DNA of 64,000 bases from Halalkalibacter oceani. Lineage in GTDB: Bacteria > Bacillota > Bacilli > Bacillales > Bacillaceae_D. The stretch's first letter is position 1, and each line of letters opens with the position of its first letter. Location of the stretch: positions 1 through 64,000 of the forward strand of contig NZ_JBEPKD010000020.1 in the NCBI RefSeq assembly GCF_040544555.1, read 5' to 3'. This document shows positions 8,364 through 16,680 of the stretch, piece by piece. The notes below the pieces were generated by a model. The model saw only the letters and a list, made by a program, of their open reading frames with translations. It was not told the origin of the DNA and ran no database searches. The position numbers and the translations under genes are program-made.

Positions 8364-8405
8364 AGCCGCTGAAAAAGGGAAAAACATCCTTTTTCAGCGG
8401 CTTTT
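8364..8405 (+). terminator. Strong hairpin terminator before bofC
   Basis: AGCCGCTGAAAAAGG pairs perfectly with CCTTTTTCAGCGGCT, followed by TTTTG. It isolates bofC from coxA transcription. Confidence 0.75.
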
Positions 8406-8475
8406 GAATCAAATAAGGTTTTTTCGGGCATCCTTAGCGTAGTTGCTTAAATATGGATAAAATATGGTGGTGATG

Positions 8476-9033
8476 ATGGAGATGAGGGAACACCAAAAGG
8501 TCCCGCAAAAGCATAGTCTTTCCGTTATTGTCGGAATCGGTCTTCTTTTGGCCGCGCTTTTCATTTGCAGTGCGCTCGTTGTTGGTGGAAAACAGCCTCA
8601 AGCGGAAGAGGCGGAGGCCGTTGAGGTCATGCAGCCAAAAACCGTACAGATTACGTTGGAAAGAGTATATTTGGACGGAGAAACAAGCGAAGAGATCATT
8701 GAAGAAACGATTTGGTCGATGGAGGATTTTTGGGCGCAATATGATGGCTGGACTCTGGTGGACCAAAATGAAGACGAAATGGTTTTCCGGCAATCGGTCA
8801 ATGATATCTCGCCACTAATGAAAATCAACGGGTACTTTGGCTTAACGGAAGAAGGGATTCTGTCCATTTACGAAGGAGAGCCCGATCAGCAAAAGATCAT
8901 CCATTCCTTTTTTCAGCTGGATACGAGCAAGCTCGAAAGCAAACAGCATTCGGAGCTTGAAAAAGGGATTCCGGTTAAAGATCGGCATCATTATGAAGAA
9001 GTATTAGAAGCCTTTCGCCAATATCAAAATTGA
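8476..9033 (+). CDS. bofC: BofC-like forespore intermembrane-space checkpoint protein
   Basis: A 185-residue protein with one N-terminal membrane anchor or signal (SVIVGIGLLLAALFICSALVV) followed by an extracytoplasmic BofC N-terminal domain (TVQITLERVYLDGETSEEII) and a C-terminal domain (PLMKINGYFGLTEEGILSIYEGEP). BofC is made in the forespore and restrains SpoIVB-triggered pro-sigmaK processing. Location between the coxA-like gene and ruvA matches B. subtilis. Four in-frame ATGs occur at 8464, 8473, 8476 and 8482; I chose 8476 because GGTGG at 8466-8470 gives 5-nt spacing, but 8482 is nearly as good. Confidence 0.82.
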   Translation: MEMREHQKVPQKHSLSVIVGIGLLLAALFICSALVVGGKQPQAEEAEAVEVMQPKTVQITLERVYLDGETSEEIIEETIWSMEDFWAQYDGWTLVDQNEDEMVFRQSVNDISPLMKINGYFGLTEEGILSIYEGEPDQQKIIHSFFQLDTSKLESKQHSELEKGIPVKDRHHYEEVLEAFRQYQN

Positions 9034-9047
9034 ATTGATTCTTCAAA

Positions 9048-9104
9048 GCAGCGTGAATCGTGAGGGAAATTCCTTCCGGGCGGATCCAGCGCTGCTTTTT
9101 TTGC
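9048..9104 (+). terminator. bofC: bofC terminator
   Basis: AGCAGCG near 9050 pairs with CGCTGCT followed by TTTTTT, with an extended imperfect stem between. Confidence 0.6.
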
Positions 9105-9125
9105 TTTTTGCAGCTGGAAAGAGAA

Positions 9126-9154
9126 ATGACGGAAAGGGGGGCTTATGATAAAAT
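9126..9154 (+). promoter_or_regulatory. ruvA: SigA-type promoter for ruvA
   Basis: ATGACG (9126-9131), 17-nt spacer ending TTATGA, then TAAAAT (9149-9154). The 39-nt leader reaches the GTG start of ruvA. Confidence 0.55.
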
Positions 9155-9192
9155 AGAAATAAATGTTCGCATAGAGAGAGGAAGAACGGGCT

Positions 9193-9792
9193 GTGATTGA
9201 ATATGTTAAAGGGAAAGTAGTGGAAGTGGAGCTGCAATATGTGGTGGTCGACCATCATGGCTTAGGCTATCAGATTTATTGCCCGAACCCGTTTGTTTTT
9301 CAGGAAAAGCTTGAAGAAACGGTGCAAATTTATACATACCAGCATGTCAGGGAAGACTTAATTCGTCTGTTCGGCTTCCGTACGAAGCAGGAGCGGATGC
9401 TGTTTGAAAAGCTGTTAAATGTTTCGGGCATCGGGCCGAAGGGGGCGCTCGCCATTTTGGCGTCCGGCCAGCCGGAGAATGTCGTCTACGCGATTGAGGA
9501 AGAAGATGAAGCCTTTTTAGTGAAATTTCCGGGTGTCGGCAAAAAAACAGCCCGCCAGATCATTCTTGACTTGAAAGGAAAGCTCGATGACTTTGTGCCG
9601 AATCTGCTGCAACAGGAAAAGGCGACAACAGTTGAGAAAACGCCGGCAAATACAGCGTTGAAAGAAGCGCTTGAAGCTTTACAGGCGTTGGGCTATGTCG
9701 AAAAGGAACTGAAGAAAGTTCGCCCTCTTTTGGAAGAAGAGGAGCTGACGACCGATGGCTATATTAAAAAAGCGTTACAGCTGATGCTGTAA
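9193..9792 (+). CDS. ruvA: Holliday junction branch-migration protein RuvA
   Basis: A 199-residue protein, close to the family norm (about 200). The N-terminal OB domain begins with IEYVKGKVVEVELQY. It has tandem helix-hairpin-helix motifs around LLNVSGIGPKGALAIL and FPGVGKKTARQIILDLKGKL (residues 75-130). A flexible linker leads to a C-terminal domain (ALKEALEALQALGYVEKEL) that contacts RuvB. It binds four-way junctions and recruits RuvB. Start is GTG. ruvB follows after 43 nt in the same direction. Confidence 0.95.
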   Translation: MIEYVKGKVVEVELQYVVVDHHGLGYQIYCPNPFVFQEKLEETVQIYTYQHVREDLIRLFGFRTKQERMLFEKLLNVSGIGPKGALAILASGQPENVVYAIEEEDEAFLVKFPGVGKKTARQIILDLKGKLDDFVPNLLQQEKATTVEKTPANTALKEALEALQALGYVEKELKKVRPLLEEEELTTDGYIKKALQLML

Positions 9793-9835
9793 ATGAATTG
9801 CGCGAATGCGGGATGTGGGAAAGAGGTGACAAGGG

Positions 9836-10837
9836 ATGGAAGAACGGATGGTATCGGCGGATATGCAGAGCGCGGATGATTCAATTGAGCAACGCGTTCG
9901 TCCGCAGCAGCTTGCGCAATACATCGGACAGGAAAAAGTAAAGAAAAATCTCGATGTATTTATAGAAGCGGCGAAGATGAGAGAGGAATGTCTCGATCAT
10001 GTTCTTCTTTATGGGCCGCCCGGTCTCGGAAAAACGACGCTTTCCGGGATTATTGCTGCAGAAATGGGCGTGCAGATGCGGACGACATCGGGGCCGGCGA
10101 TTGAACGTCCCGGTGATTTGGCGGCGATTTTGACAGCTCTTGAACCGGGAGATGTGCTATTTATTGATGAAATCCACAGGCTGAACCGCGTCGTCGAAGA
10201 GGTGCTTTATCCGGCGATGGAGGATTTTTGCATCGATATTGTGATCGGCAAGGGACCGACCGCGCGTTCCGTACGTCTCGATCTGCCTCCGTTTACGCTG
10301 GTCGGAGCGACGACAAGAGCAGGGATGCTATCGGCCCCGTTGCGCGACCGCTTTGGCGTTCTCGCCAGGCTGGAATATTATACAGAGGCTGAGCTGGCGT
10401 TGATCGTCAAGCGCACGGCTGAGATCTTTGATACCGCGATTGAAGACGCGGCCGCGATTGAAGTCGCACGCCGCTCAAGAGGCACGCCGCGGATTGCCAA
10501 TCGCCTGCTCCGCCGCGTGCGCGATTTTGCCCAGGTTAAAGGAGACGGGACGGTTTCACTGGACGTGGCGGTGGATGCGCTTCAGCAATTGCAGGTCGAC
10601 CGTTTAGGACTGGATCATATTGACCATAAATTATTGTATGGGATGATTGAGAATTATCGCGGCGGTCCTGTAGGTCTGGAGACGATTTCTGCGACGATCG
10701 GCGAAGAACCGGAAACGATCGAGGATGTGTATGAACCGTATTTGCTACAGATTGGCTTTATCCAACGAACGCCGCGGGGAAGAGTTGTAACCCCGGCATG
10801 CTATGAGCATTTTCAATTGGAGGGACCAGAGCAGTGA
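9836..10837 (+). CDS. ruvB: Holliday junction helicase RuvB
   Basis: The AAA+ ATPase motor that drives branch migration with RuvA. The 333 residues show Walker A GPPGLGKTT, Walker B LFIDEIHRL, sensor 1 LVGATTRAGMLSAPLRDRFG, arginine-finger and sensor 2 regions RGTPRIANRLLRR, and the C-terminal winged helix (VYEPYLLQIGFIQRTPRGR). Its TGA stop overlaps the GTG start of the next small membrane protein gene, indicating translational coupling. Confidence 0.96.
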   Translation: MEERMVSADMQSADDSIEQRVRPQQLAQYIGQEKVKKNLDVFIEAAKMREECLDHVLLYGPPGLGKTTLSGIIAAEMGVQMRTTSGPAIERPGDLAAILTALEPGDVLFIDEIHRLNRVVEEVLYPAMEDFCIDIVIGKGPTARSVRLDLPPFTLVGATTRAGMLSAPLRDRFGVLARLEYYTEAELALIVKRTAEIFDTAIEDAAAIEVARRSRGTPRIANRLLRRVRDFAQVKGDGTVSLDVAVDALQQLQVDRLGLDHIDHKLLYGMIENYRGGPVGLETISATIGEEPETIEDVYEPYLLQIGFIQRTPRGRVVTPACYEHFQLEGPEQ

Positions 10838-11052
10838 ATTCATTTCCAAAGATCTTGATCCTTATCGGCATTGCTTTTATCATCATTGGTGTCCTCTGGT
10901 TCTTTATTGGACGCTTTCTGCCACTTGGGCGCCTGCCAGGTGACATCTTTATTAAACGCGAGAATATGACCGTATATATGCCGATTATGACCTGTCTGAT
11001 TATTAGCGTAGTGCTGTCGCTTATTTTTTTCTTGTTTGGACGTTTTCGCTAA
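10834..11052 (+). CDS. DUF2905 two-helix membrane protein
   Basis: A 72-residue protein with two hydrophobic helices (about 5-28 and 48-69) joined by a short loop containing GRLPGDIFIKRENMTVYMPI, the DUF2905 signature. The GTG at 10834 overlaps the ruvB stop (GTGA), a common coupling arrangement. The function of the family is unknown. Confidence 0.75.
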   Translation: MNSFPKILILIGIAFIIIGVLWFFIGRFLPLGRLPGDIFIKRENMTVYMPIMTCLIISVVLSLIFFLFGRFR

Positions 11053-11056
11053 TCTC

Positions 11057-11085
11057 TTGCATGGATGAAGCACTTTCGGTATGAT
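11057..11085 (+). promoter_or_regulatory. queA: SigA-type promoter for queA-tgt-yajC
   Basis: TTGCAT (11057-11062), 17-nt spacer, TATGAT (11080-11085), 42 nt ahead of the queA ATG. Confidence 0.6.
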
Positions 11086-11127
11086 GATAGGGATATGACA
11101 GGAACGGTTATGTGAAAAGGTGACGAC

Positions 11128-12159
11128 ATGACGATGAAAATAGACGATTTTGATTTTAATTTACCAGAGGAATTAATTGCCCAGACGCCGCTTCAGGATC
11201 GAACGGCGTCTCGTTTGCTTGTCTTAGATCGGGAATCGGGTGCAATTAAAGATGGAACGTTTTCCGATATGATCGACGAATTGGAGGAAGGGGACTGCCT
11301 CGTCTTAAACGATACGAGGGTTCTTCCGGCAAGACTATTCGGAGTGAAAGAAGATACCGGCGCTCAAATTGAAGTCCTGTTGCTGAAGCAGCTGGAAAAT
11401 GATCAGTGGGAAACGCTGATTAAACCGGCGAAGCGCGTCAAGGCAGGAACGGTTATTCAATTTGGCGATGGCCGGCTGCGCGCGACCTGTGTCCGGGAAG
11501 CTGATCATGGCGGGCGGATTTTGCAAATGGAATATGAAGGCATCTTCCATGAAATTCTTGATGAATTGGGAGAAATGCCGCTTCCCCCTTATATTAAGGA
11601 AACATTGGCTGATCAGGAGCGCTATCAGACCGTCTACGCCAAGCATCGCGGATCAGCGGCTGCACCGACGGCCGGACTTCATTTTACAACTGAACTGCTT
11701 GAACGAATTCAGCAAAAAGGGGTCCATGTGACCTTTGTAACGCTGCATGTCGGTCTCGGGACATTTCGCCCGGTGAGCGTAGAGCGGATCGAAGAGCACC
11801 AAATGCATGCCGAGTTTTATCAAATGAGTGAAGGAACAGCGCGGCTGTTGACGAGTGTGAGGGAAAACGGCAAGCGAATTATTGCTGTCGGTACAACATC
11901 GGTCCGGACGTTGGAGACGATTATCCAGGAGCACGGCGAGTTTCGCGAATGCTCGGGCTGGACCTCAATTTTTATCTATCCAGGCTATGTGATCAAAGCG
12001 ATTGATGCGATGGTGACGAACTTTCACTTGCCAAAGTCGACACTCGTGATGCTCGTCAGTGCGTTTGCGGGAAAAGAGAACATCATGAAGGCTTATCAGC
12101 ATGCCGTCAATGAACGCTATCGTTTCTTCAGCTTTGGAGATGCGATGCTGATTCGTTGA
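11128..12159 (+). CDS. queA: S-adenosylmethionine:tRNA ribosyltransferase-isomerase
   Basis: Transfers the ribosyl moiety of SAM to 7-aminomethyl-7-deazaguanine in tRNA, forming epoxyqueuosine. The 343-residue length is typical. Family motifs include FDFNLPEELIAQTPL at the N-terminus, LVLNDTRVLPARLFG, KHRGSAAAPTAGLHFT, THVGLGTFRPV-type TLHVGLGTFRPV, VGTTSVRTLE and TNFHLPKSTLVMLVSAF. The ATG at 11128 sits behind AAGGTGACGAC. It precedes tgt in the same transcription unit, the standard queuosine gene pair. Confidence 0.95.
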   Translation: MTMKIDDFDFNLPEELIAQTPLQDRTASRLLVLDRESGAIKDGTFSDMIDELEEGDCLVLNDTRVLPARLFGVKEDTGAQIEVLLLKQLENDQWETLIKPAKRVKAGTVIQFGDGRLRATCVREADHGGRILQMEYEGIFHEILDELGEMPLPPYIKETLADQERYQTVYAKHRGSAAAPTAGLHFTTELLERIQQKGVHVTFVTLHVGLGTFRPVSVERIEEHQMHAEFYQMSEGTARLLTSVRENGKRIIAVGTTSVRTLETIIQEHGEFRECSGWTSIFIYPGYVIKAIDAMVTNFHLPKSTLVMLVSAFAGKENIMKAYQHAVNERYRFFSFGDAMLIR

Positions 12160-12188
12160 CCCGTACACGCTCAAGGAGGAAAAAGGAA

Positions 12189-13328
12189 ATGTCAGCGATA
12201 ACATATGAGCATATTAAAACATGTAAACAGTCCGGCGCCCGGCTCGGGAAGGTTCATACGCCTCACGGGACGTTTGAAACGCCGATTTTTATGCCGGTCG
12301 GTACACTGGCAACGGTAAAAACGATGAGTCCGGAAGATTTATACGATATGAACGCGCAAATTATTTTGAGCAACACGTATCATCTATGGCTAAGACCGGG
12401 CCATGACATTATTAAAGAAGCAGGGGGCCTGCATAAGTTCATGAACTGGGAGCGTCCGATTTTAACCGATTCCGGCGGCTTTCAGGTTTTCAGCTTAAGC
12501 GACCTGCGCAAAATCGAAGAGGAAGGCGTACACTTTCGCAATCATTTAAATGGGGACAAGCTCTTTTTAAGCCCGGAAAAGGCGATGGAAATTCAAAATG
12601 CGCTCGGATCGGACATTATGATGGCCTTTGATGAATGCCCGCCATATCCGGCAGAATATGAGTATATGAAGAAGTCGGTCGAACGGACGAGCCGTTGGGC
12701 TGAACGCTGTCTCGAAGCGCACGGGCGCCCGCAGGATCAGGGGCTGTTCGGCATCGTCCAGGGAGGCGAGTATGAAGAATTGCGCAAGCAGAGCGCGGAG
12801 GATTTAGTTTCGCTTGATTTTCCGGGCTATGCTGTCGGCGGATTATCGGTCGGCGAGCCAAAGGATGTCATGAATCGCGTGCTTGAATTTACGACGCCTC
12901 ATTTGCCAGAGGACAAACCGCGTTATTTAATGGGAGTAGGCTCTGCTGATTCCTTGATTGACGGGGCGATCCGCGGGATTGACATGTTTGACTGTGTGCT
13001 TCCGACCCGTATTGCCCGAAATGGAACGCTAATGACGAGCAAAGGACGGCTTGTCGTGCGCAACGCCAAATATGCCCGCGATTTTCGTCCGCTGGATGAA
13101 AATTGCGATTGCCACGTGTGCCGGAATTACACAAGAGCCTATATTCGTCATCTAATTAAATGTGAGGAAACGTTCGGTTTTCGATTAACGTCTTATCATA
13201 ATCTCTATTTCCTGTTAAACTTAATGGAAAAGGTAAGAGAGGCGATACGACAAGATCGGCTTCTTGACTTTAGAGAAGAGTTTTTTGAACAATATGGCTT
13301 TAATAAGCCCAATGCCAAAAATTTCTAG
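12189..13328 (+). CDS. tgt: Queuine/preQ1 tRNA-guanine transglycosylase
   Basis: Exchanges guanine-34 of Asp, Asn, His and Tyr tRNAs for preQ1. The open frame begins at an upstream TTG (12156), but GGAGG at 12176-12180 places the start at ATG 12189 (379 residues, family-typical). Visible motifs: LSNTYHLWLRPG, TDSGGFQVFSLS with the catalytic aspartate, MAFDECPPYP, GIVQGG, GGLSVGEP and the zinc site CDCHVCRNYTRAYIRHL. Followed closely by yajC. Confidence 0.96.
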   Translation: MSAITYEHIKTCKQSGARLGKVHTPHGTFETPIFMPVGTLATVKTMSPEDLYDMNAQIILSNTYHLWLRPGHDIIKEAGGLHKFMNWERPILTDSGGFQVFSLSDLRKIEEEGVHFRNHLNGDKLFLSPEKAMEIQNALGSDIMMAFDECPPYPAEYEYMKKSVERTSRWAERCLEAHGRPQDQGLFGIVQGGEYEELRKQSAEDLVSLDFPGYAVGGLSVGEPKDVMNRVLEFTTPHLPEDKPRYLMGVGSADSLIDGAIRGIDMFDCVLPTRIARNGTLMTSKGRLVVRNAKYARDFRPLDENCDCHVCRNYTRAYIRHLIKCEETFGFRLTSYHNLYFLLNLMEKVREAIRQDRLLDFREEFFEQYGFNKPNAKNF

Positions 13329-13360
13329 CATGCTTTGAGTAAAGAAAGGGGGGAAAATAG

Positions 13361-13624
13361 ATGGAGCTATTTGGAACATTGCTTCCGTTAATCTTAATGT
13401 TTGCGATCTTCTACTTCCTGTTAATCAGGCCACAGCAGAAGAAGCAAAGAGCCATTCGCGATATGCACAACTCATTACAGCGTGGCGATAAAATTATTAC
13501 GATCGGCGGACTTCACGGTGTTATCGATTCAATCGACGAGGACACAATTGTCATCCTTGTTAATGATAACCGTAAGCTGACGTATGATCGCGCTGCCGTA
13601 AGAGAAGTTGTCAATCCGGATTAA
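13361..13624 (+). CDS. yajC: Preprotein translocase accessory subunit YajC
   Basis: An 87-residue protein with one N-terminal membrane helix (LLPLILMFAIFYFLLI), the family signature RPQQKKQRA directly after it, and a small soluble beta domain (GDKIITIGGLHGVIDSID). YajC associates with SecD and SecF at the SecYEG channel. Its position after tgt is conserved in many bacteria. secD and secF lie about 6 kb away, separated by other genes. Confidence 0.93.
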   Translation: MELFGTLLPLILMFAIFYFLLIRPQQKKQRAIRDMHNSLQRGDKIITIGGLHGVIDSIDEDTIVILVNDNRKLTYDRAAVREVVNPD

Positions 13625-13635
13625 CGAGCATACAT

Positions 13636-13681
13636 AAAAAGAGTTGTCCCAACGCGTAGGCTTTGAGACGACTCTTTTTTT
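13636..13681 (+). terminator. yajC: queA-tgt-yajC terminator
   Basis: AAAGAGTTGTC..GACGACTCTTTTTTT: stem flanking a larger loop, with a seven-base T-run. Confidence 0.75.
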
Positions 13682-13689
13682 GGATCTAT

Positions 13690-13778
13690 TTAAGAGCTTG
13701 AGACACAAAAAGAGTGAGCATGGAGTAACAGTGGGTATATTCTCGATGAGCAAGATCGTGGCGGTTCCACTCATTGCT
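13690..13778 (-). repeat. Diverged family B element
   Basis: On the minus strand this begins AATGAGTGGAACCGCCACGA and ends TTTGTGTCTCAAGCTC. It thus shares both ends with the family B copies at 16.5 and 33.7 kb, but the central CCGTTGTGAG hairpin is replaced by unrelated sequence. Confidence 0.55.
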
Positions 13779-13788
13779 TAAGCTTAAG

Positions 13789-13833
13789 GGGCTGGGAAAA
13801 GGTAAAAAAACAACCTTTGTCCCAGCCCCTTGT
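13789..13833. terminator. Bidirectional terminator
   Basis: GGGGCTGGGAAAAGGT pairs with ACCTTTGTCCCAGCCCC around an A-rich/T-rich loop, with a short T tract after it. It lies between the yajC unit and the convergent minus-strand gene and can serve both. Confidence 0.7.
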
Positions 13834-13849
13834 TGTGTTTTTCTTTTCT

Positions 13850-14224
13850 TTAATCCCGCGACAAATTAACACCGATCATGCCGCCGAATGCAGCGACAAG
13901 CATATAGCCACCATGATAAAGGTACTGTTCCTTCGTGAAGCTGCTATCATAGCCTAAATACTGGACAAGAAACGTTAGGAGCGAAAAGATGAAAGCCGTC
14001 GCCGCCCCGGCCAGCCAGCCCCGGCGGTTCGATTTTGCTCCGGAAATCGTTCCTCCAAGAAACATCGCTAAAAACGCGACGCTCGTAATCAGCCATGCGA
14101 CAGAGCGCTCGGTAAAGGAAGTAAACGATAAGAACAACGAGATGACGAGACTAAATGAAAGAGCAATGACGAGAACAGTCGACAGCCCAAATAAAACAGC
14201 AGGCATAAATCCCCGATTTGCCAT
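13850..14224 (-). CDS. TIGR04086-family four-helix membrane protein (YrzE-like)
   Basis: A 124-residue protein with four hydrophobic segments, roughly residues 7-33, 41-58, 66-86 and 100-118. SGAKSNRRGWLAGAATA between helices 2 and 3 is typical of the TIGR04086 (YrzE) membrane family, whose function is unknown. The frame opens earlier (14242), but AAAGGAGAG overlaps that ATG and points to the ATG at 14224. It is convergent with yajC. Confidence 0.7.
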   Translation of the reverse strand: MANRGFMPAVLFGLSTVLVIALSFSLVISLFLSFTSFTERSVAWLITSVAFLAMFLGGTISGAKSNRRGWLAGAATAFIFSLLTFLVQYLGYDSSFTKEQYLYHGGYMLVAAFGGMIGVNLSRD

Positions 14225-14419
14225 ATAGATCTCTCCTTTCAAATGGACAAAAATCCTTTACTACAGCTTATTCAGGCTTGTTTTAAATAGACGTAAAAAT
14301 TTCAATCATCATGCCGGTCCTTCCTTCTTGATGAAATCATGGACAGACTTTTTGGCAGTGGACATGTTTCTGAAAAAGAGGACATAGGATGTAGTAGTGG
14401 GAAGGAGAGGAGTGCAGCT

Positions 14420-15709
14420 ATGGGGGTCCCCTTGGCAATTGTGATTTTTATTTTCAGTTATTTCTTCATTATCACGGAAAAAATGAACCGGGCCGTCATT
14501 GCCTGTTTTGGCGGCGTTTTAATGCTGATCTTTCACGTTTATGAAATCAATGCTGCTTTTCTCCACCATATTGACTGGCACACGATCACCTTATTATTAG
14601 CGATGATGATTCTTGTTTCCATTACAAGCCAGAGCGGTTTTTTTGAGTATGTTGCCGTCTCGCTCGCCAAATGGGTAAAGGGGCGTCCGCTGCCTTTGTT
14701 GATTGCGATCTCCTCCTTAACGGCATTTGGCTCGGCTTTTTTAAATAATGTGACAACCGTGCTGCTCATTGTGCCGATTGTCTTTACGCTGACGTCGCTG
14801 TTAAAGCTGCCTGCCGTGCCTTTTCTGCTGTCGATCGTCATGGCTTCAAACATTGGCGGGACGGCGACCTTGATTGGAGATCCGCCTAATTTAATGATCG
14901 GCCAAGCTGTTGATTATTTAAGCTTTAACGACTTTCTGATTCATTTAAGTCCTGTTGTGCTGCTGATTTTCCTTGTCGTTATGGCTTGTCTCGTCTTGAT
15001 TTACAAAAAGCAGCTGATCGTTTCGAAGGAGGATCGGGCAAAATTGCTGGAAATTGTTCCATCCACCTATATTAAAGACCGCAAGCTGCTGGTGAAGTCG
15101 GTTTCCATCCTCTCGCTGACAACGCTCGGTTTTATCGTCCAGCCATTCATCCACACGGAATTGACGAGCATCGCGATGACGGGCGCCCTGCTGCTGATGC
15201 TGCTAACGCATGAAGAACAGGATATGGAAGAAGTGTTTCGTTCGGTCGAATGGGTAACGCTGTTCTTTTTTATTGGGCTGTTTATGCTCGTCGGCGGCTT
15301 AAAGGAAGTCGGCATTATTGATGAAATGGCGAAATCGATTATTTATTATACCGAGGGGGATTTGCCGAAAACAGCTCTTTTTATTCTATGGGGCTCCGGT
15401 ATCTTGTCCGGGTTTGTTGACAATATTCCGTTTGTCGCGGCGATGATTCCCGTTATATTAGAGTTCCAGGAATTTGGAATGCATAATTTGGAACCGTTAT
15501 GGTGGGCTTTGGCATTAGGCGCCTGTCTTGGCGGCAATGCGACGATCATCGGTGCTACGGCCAACGTGATTGTCGCTGGTCTGGCTGTCAAAGCGAAGCA
15601 ATCATTCAGCTATTTGGAATTTCTAAAAATCGGCCTCCCGGTAGCCCTGATTTCATTTGTCATCTCGACGATTTATTTATATTTGCGTTATTTGGTTGAT
15701 TTCATTTAA
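14420..15709 (+). CDS. ArsB/NhaD-superfamily ion permease
   Basis: A 429-residue polytopic membrane protein with about 11-12 helices. Signature segments are FGSAFLNNVTTVLLIVPIV and ASNIGGTATLIGDPPNLMI in the first half and SGFVDNIPFVAAMIPVI and GACLGGNATIIGATANVI in the second. These two inverted TNN/DN plus GG-NAT hairpins define the ArsB/NhaD ion-transporter superfamily. The frame begins at 14339, but GAAGGAGAGG at 14401-14410 selects ATG 14420. It could be a Na+/H+ antiporter or an anion permease; the sequence does not decide. Confidence 0.8.
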   Translation: MGVPLAIVIFIFSYFFIITEKMNRAVIACFGGVLMLIFHVYEINAAFLHHIDWHTITLLLAMMILVSITSQSGFFEYVAVSLAKWVKGRPLPLLIAISSLTAFGSAFLNNVTTVLLIVPIVFTLTSLLKLPAVPFLLSIVMASNIGGTATLIGDPPNLMIGQAVDYLSFNDFLIHLSPVVLLIFLVVMACLVLIYKKQLIVSKEDRAKLLEIVPSTYIKDRKLLVKSVSILSLTTLGFIVQPFIHTELTSIAMTGALLLMLLTHEEQDMEEVFRSVEWVTLFFFIGLFMLVGGLKEVGIIDEMAKSIIYYTEGDLPKTALFILWGSGILSGFVDNIPFVAAMIPVILEFQEFGMHNLEPLWWALALGACLGGNATIIGATANVIVAGLAVKAKQSFSYLEFLKIGLPVALISFVISTIYLYLRYLVDFI

Positions 15710-15718
15710 GACAGCTTC

Positions 15719-15768
15719 GGGCTGGGACAAAAGGTGTTTTTTTCGACCTTTTGCCCGGCCTTTTTTTA
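15719..15768 (+). terminator. Terminator after the permease gene
   Basis: GGGCTGGGACAAAAGGT pairs with ACCTTTTGCCCGGCC and is followed by seven T residues. Confidence 0.85.
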
Positions 15769-15833
15769 AAAAATCATGAGCTGCTGTTCCCTGGTCATAC
15801 TAAGAAGAGAAAAAAGGGAATGGGAGGAGCAAG

Positions 15834-16478
15834 ATGGATTATGGCACGATTATCCTGAGGACGATATTTATTTACTTCATCATACTCTTTGTGCTGCGCT
15901 TTATGGGCAAGCGCGAAATCGGGCAGCTTTCGGTGCTGGACTTTGTTGTCTCTATTATGATTGCCGAGCTTGCTGTCATTTCAATTGAAAATATTCAAGC
16001 ACCGATGCTTCATACGATTTTGCCGATCGTCATCCTGTCGATCATTCAACTTGTGCTGGCGATCTTTTCCTTGAAAAGTGAACGGATTCGGAAGCTCGTC
16101 GACGGAAAACCGTCTGTTTTGATCAATGGAGGGGAAATTGATGAGAAAGAAATGCGGAAGCAGCGCTATAATTTCGATGATTTGCTCATTCAGTTGAGGC
16201 AGCAGAAGGTAAGCAAGCTCTCTGATGTCGAGTTTGCCATTTTAGAGCCGTCCGGAAAGCTGTCGGTCATTGAAAAGAAGCCCGATAAGGATGAGCCCGT
16301 AATGCCGCTGCCCCTCATCCTGGACGGCAAGGTGCAGGAAGACCACCTCAAACAAATTAACCAGACCTCCCTTTGGCTGCGCCAGCAAATGCGCAAGCTC
16401 GGCTATCGCGACATAAAAAAAATATCCTACTGCGCCCTAAAAGACCAAGACACATTCTTCGTCGACCTGAAACAATGA
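15834..16478 (+). CDS. yrbG: DUF421 (YetF/YrbG) membrane protein
   Basis: A 214-residue protein with three N-terminal helices (about 5-24, 34-50, 58-78) followed by a cytoplasmic alpha/beta region. Family hallmarks are RFMGKREIGQLSVLDFVVSI, GKPSVLINGGEIDEK, MRKQRYNFDDLLIQLRQQKV and VEFAILEPSGKLSV. In B. subtilis a homologue (yrbG) lies next to spoVB, as here. Family members such as YetF have been linked to spore or membrane functions, but the biochemistry is not established. Confidence 0.82.
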   Translation: MDYGTIILRTIFIYFIILFVLRFMGKREIGQLSVLDFVVSIMIAELAVISIENIQAPMLHTILPIVILSIIQLVLAIFSLKSERIRKLVDGKPSVLINGGEIDEKEMRKQRYNFDDLLIQLRQQKVSKLSDVEFAILEPSGKLSVIEKKPDKDEPVMPLPLILDGKVQEDHLKQINQTSLWLRQQMRKLGYRDIKKISYCALKDQDTFFVDLKQ

Positions 16479-16592
16479 GCGGAACCGCCACGATCTTTTA
16501 AAGTCCGTTGTGAGTGAGTTTCTCACAACGGACTTGTGGCGAGTGGAGCCATTTGCCCCTAGGTCAAAGCGAGTTTTGTCTCAGAGCGGAAC
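16477..16592 (+). repeat. Family B structured repeat, copy 1
   Basis: GAGCGGAACCGCCACGATCT, then the hairpin AGTCCGTTGTGAG/CTCACAACGGACT, then TTGTGGCG and a tail ending GAGTTTTGTCTCA. The first base overlaps the yrbG stop. Fragments of a second copy follow (GAGCGGAACCGTCGC at about 16584 and ACGATCTTTTAAAGCC at 16624), suggesting a broken tandem duplication. Confidence 0.8.
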
Positions 16593-16634
16593 CGTCGCAA
16601 TAAAAGGGTGGGGCATCACCTAAACGATCTTTTA

Positions 16635-16678
16635 AAGCCAGCGGGAAAGGAGGCCGGTGACAGCCTTCCTTGCGGTTT
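16635..16678 (-). terminator. spoVB: Probable spoVB terminator
   Basis: On the minus strand CCGCAAGGAAGGC pairs with GCCTCCTTTCCCGC and is followed by TGGCTTTAAAAG. The U-run is weak. Confidence 0.45.
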
Positions 16679-16680
16679 TC

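Noticed and set aside
8207..8412. Overlapping 66- and 76-codon frames on both strands after coxA
   Set aside because: They are translations of three hairpins, and symmetry keeps both strands open.
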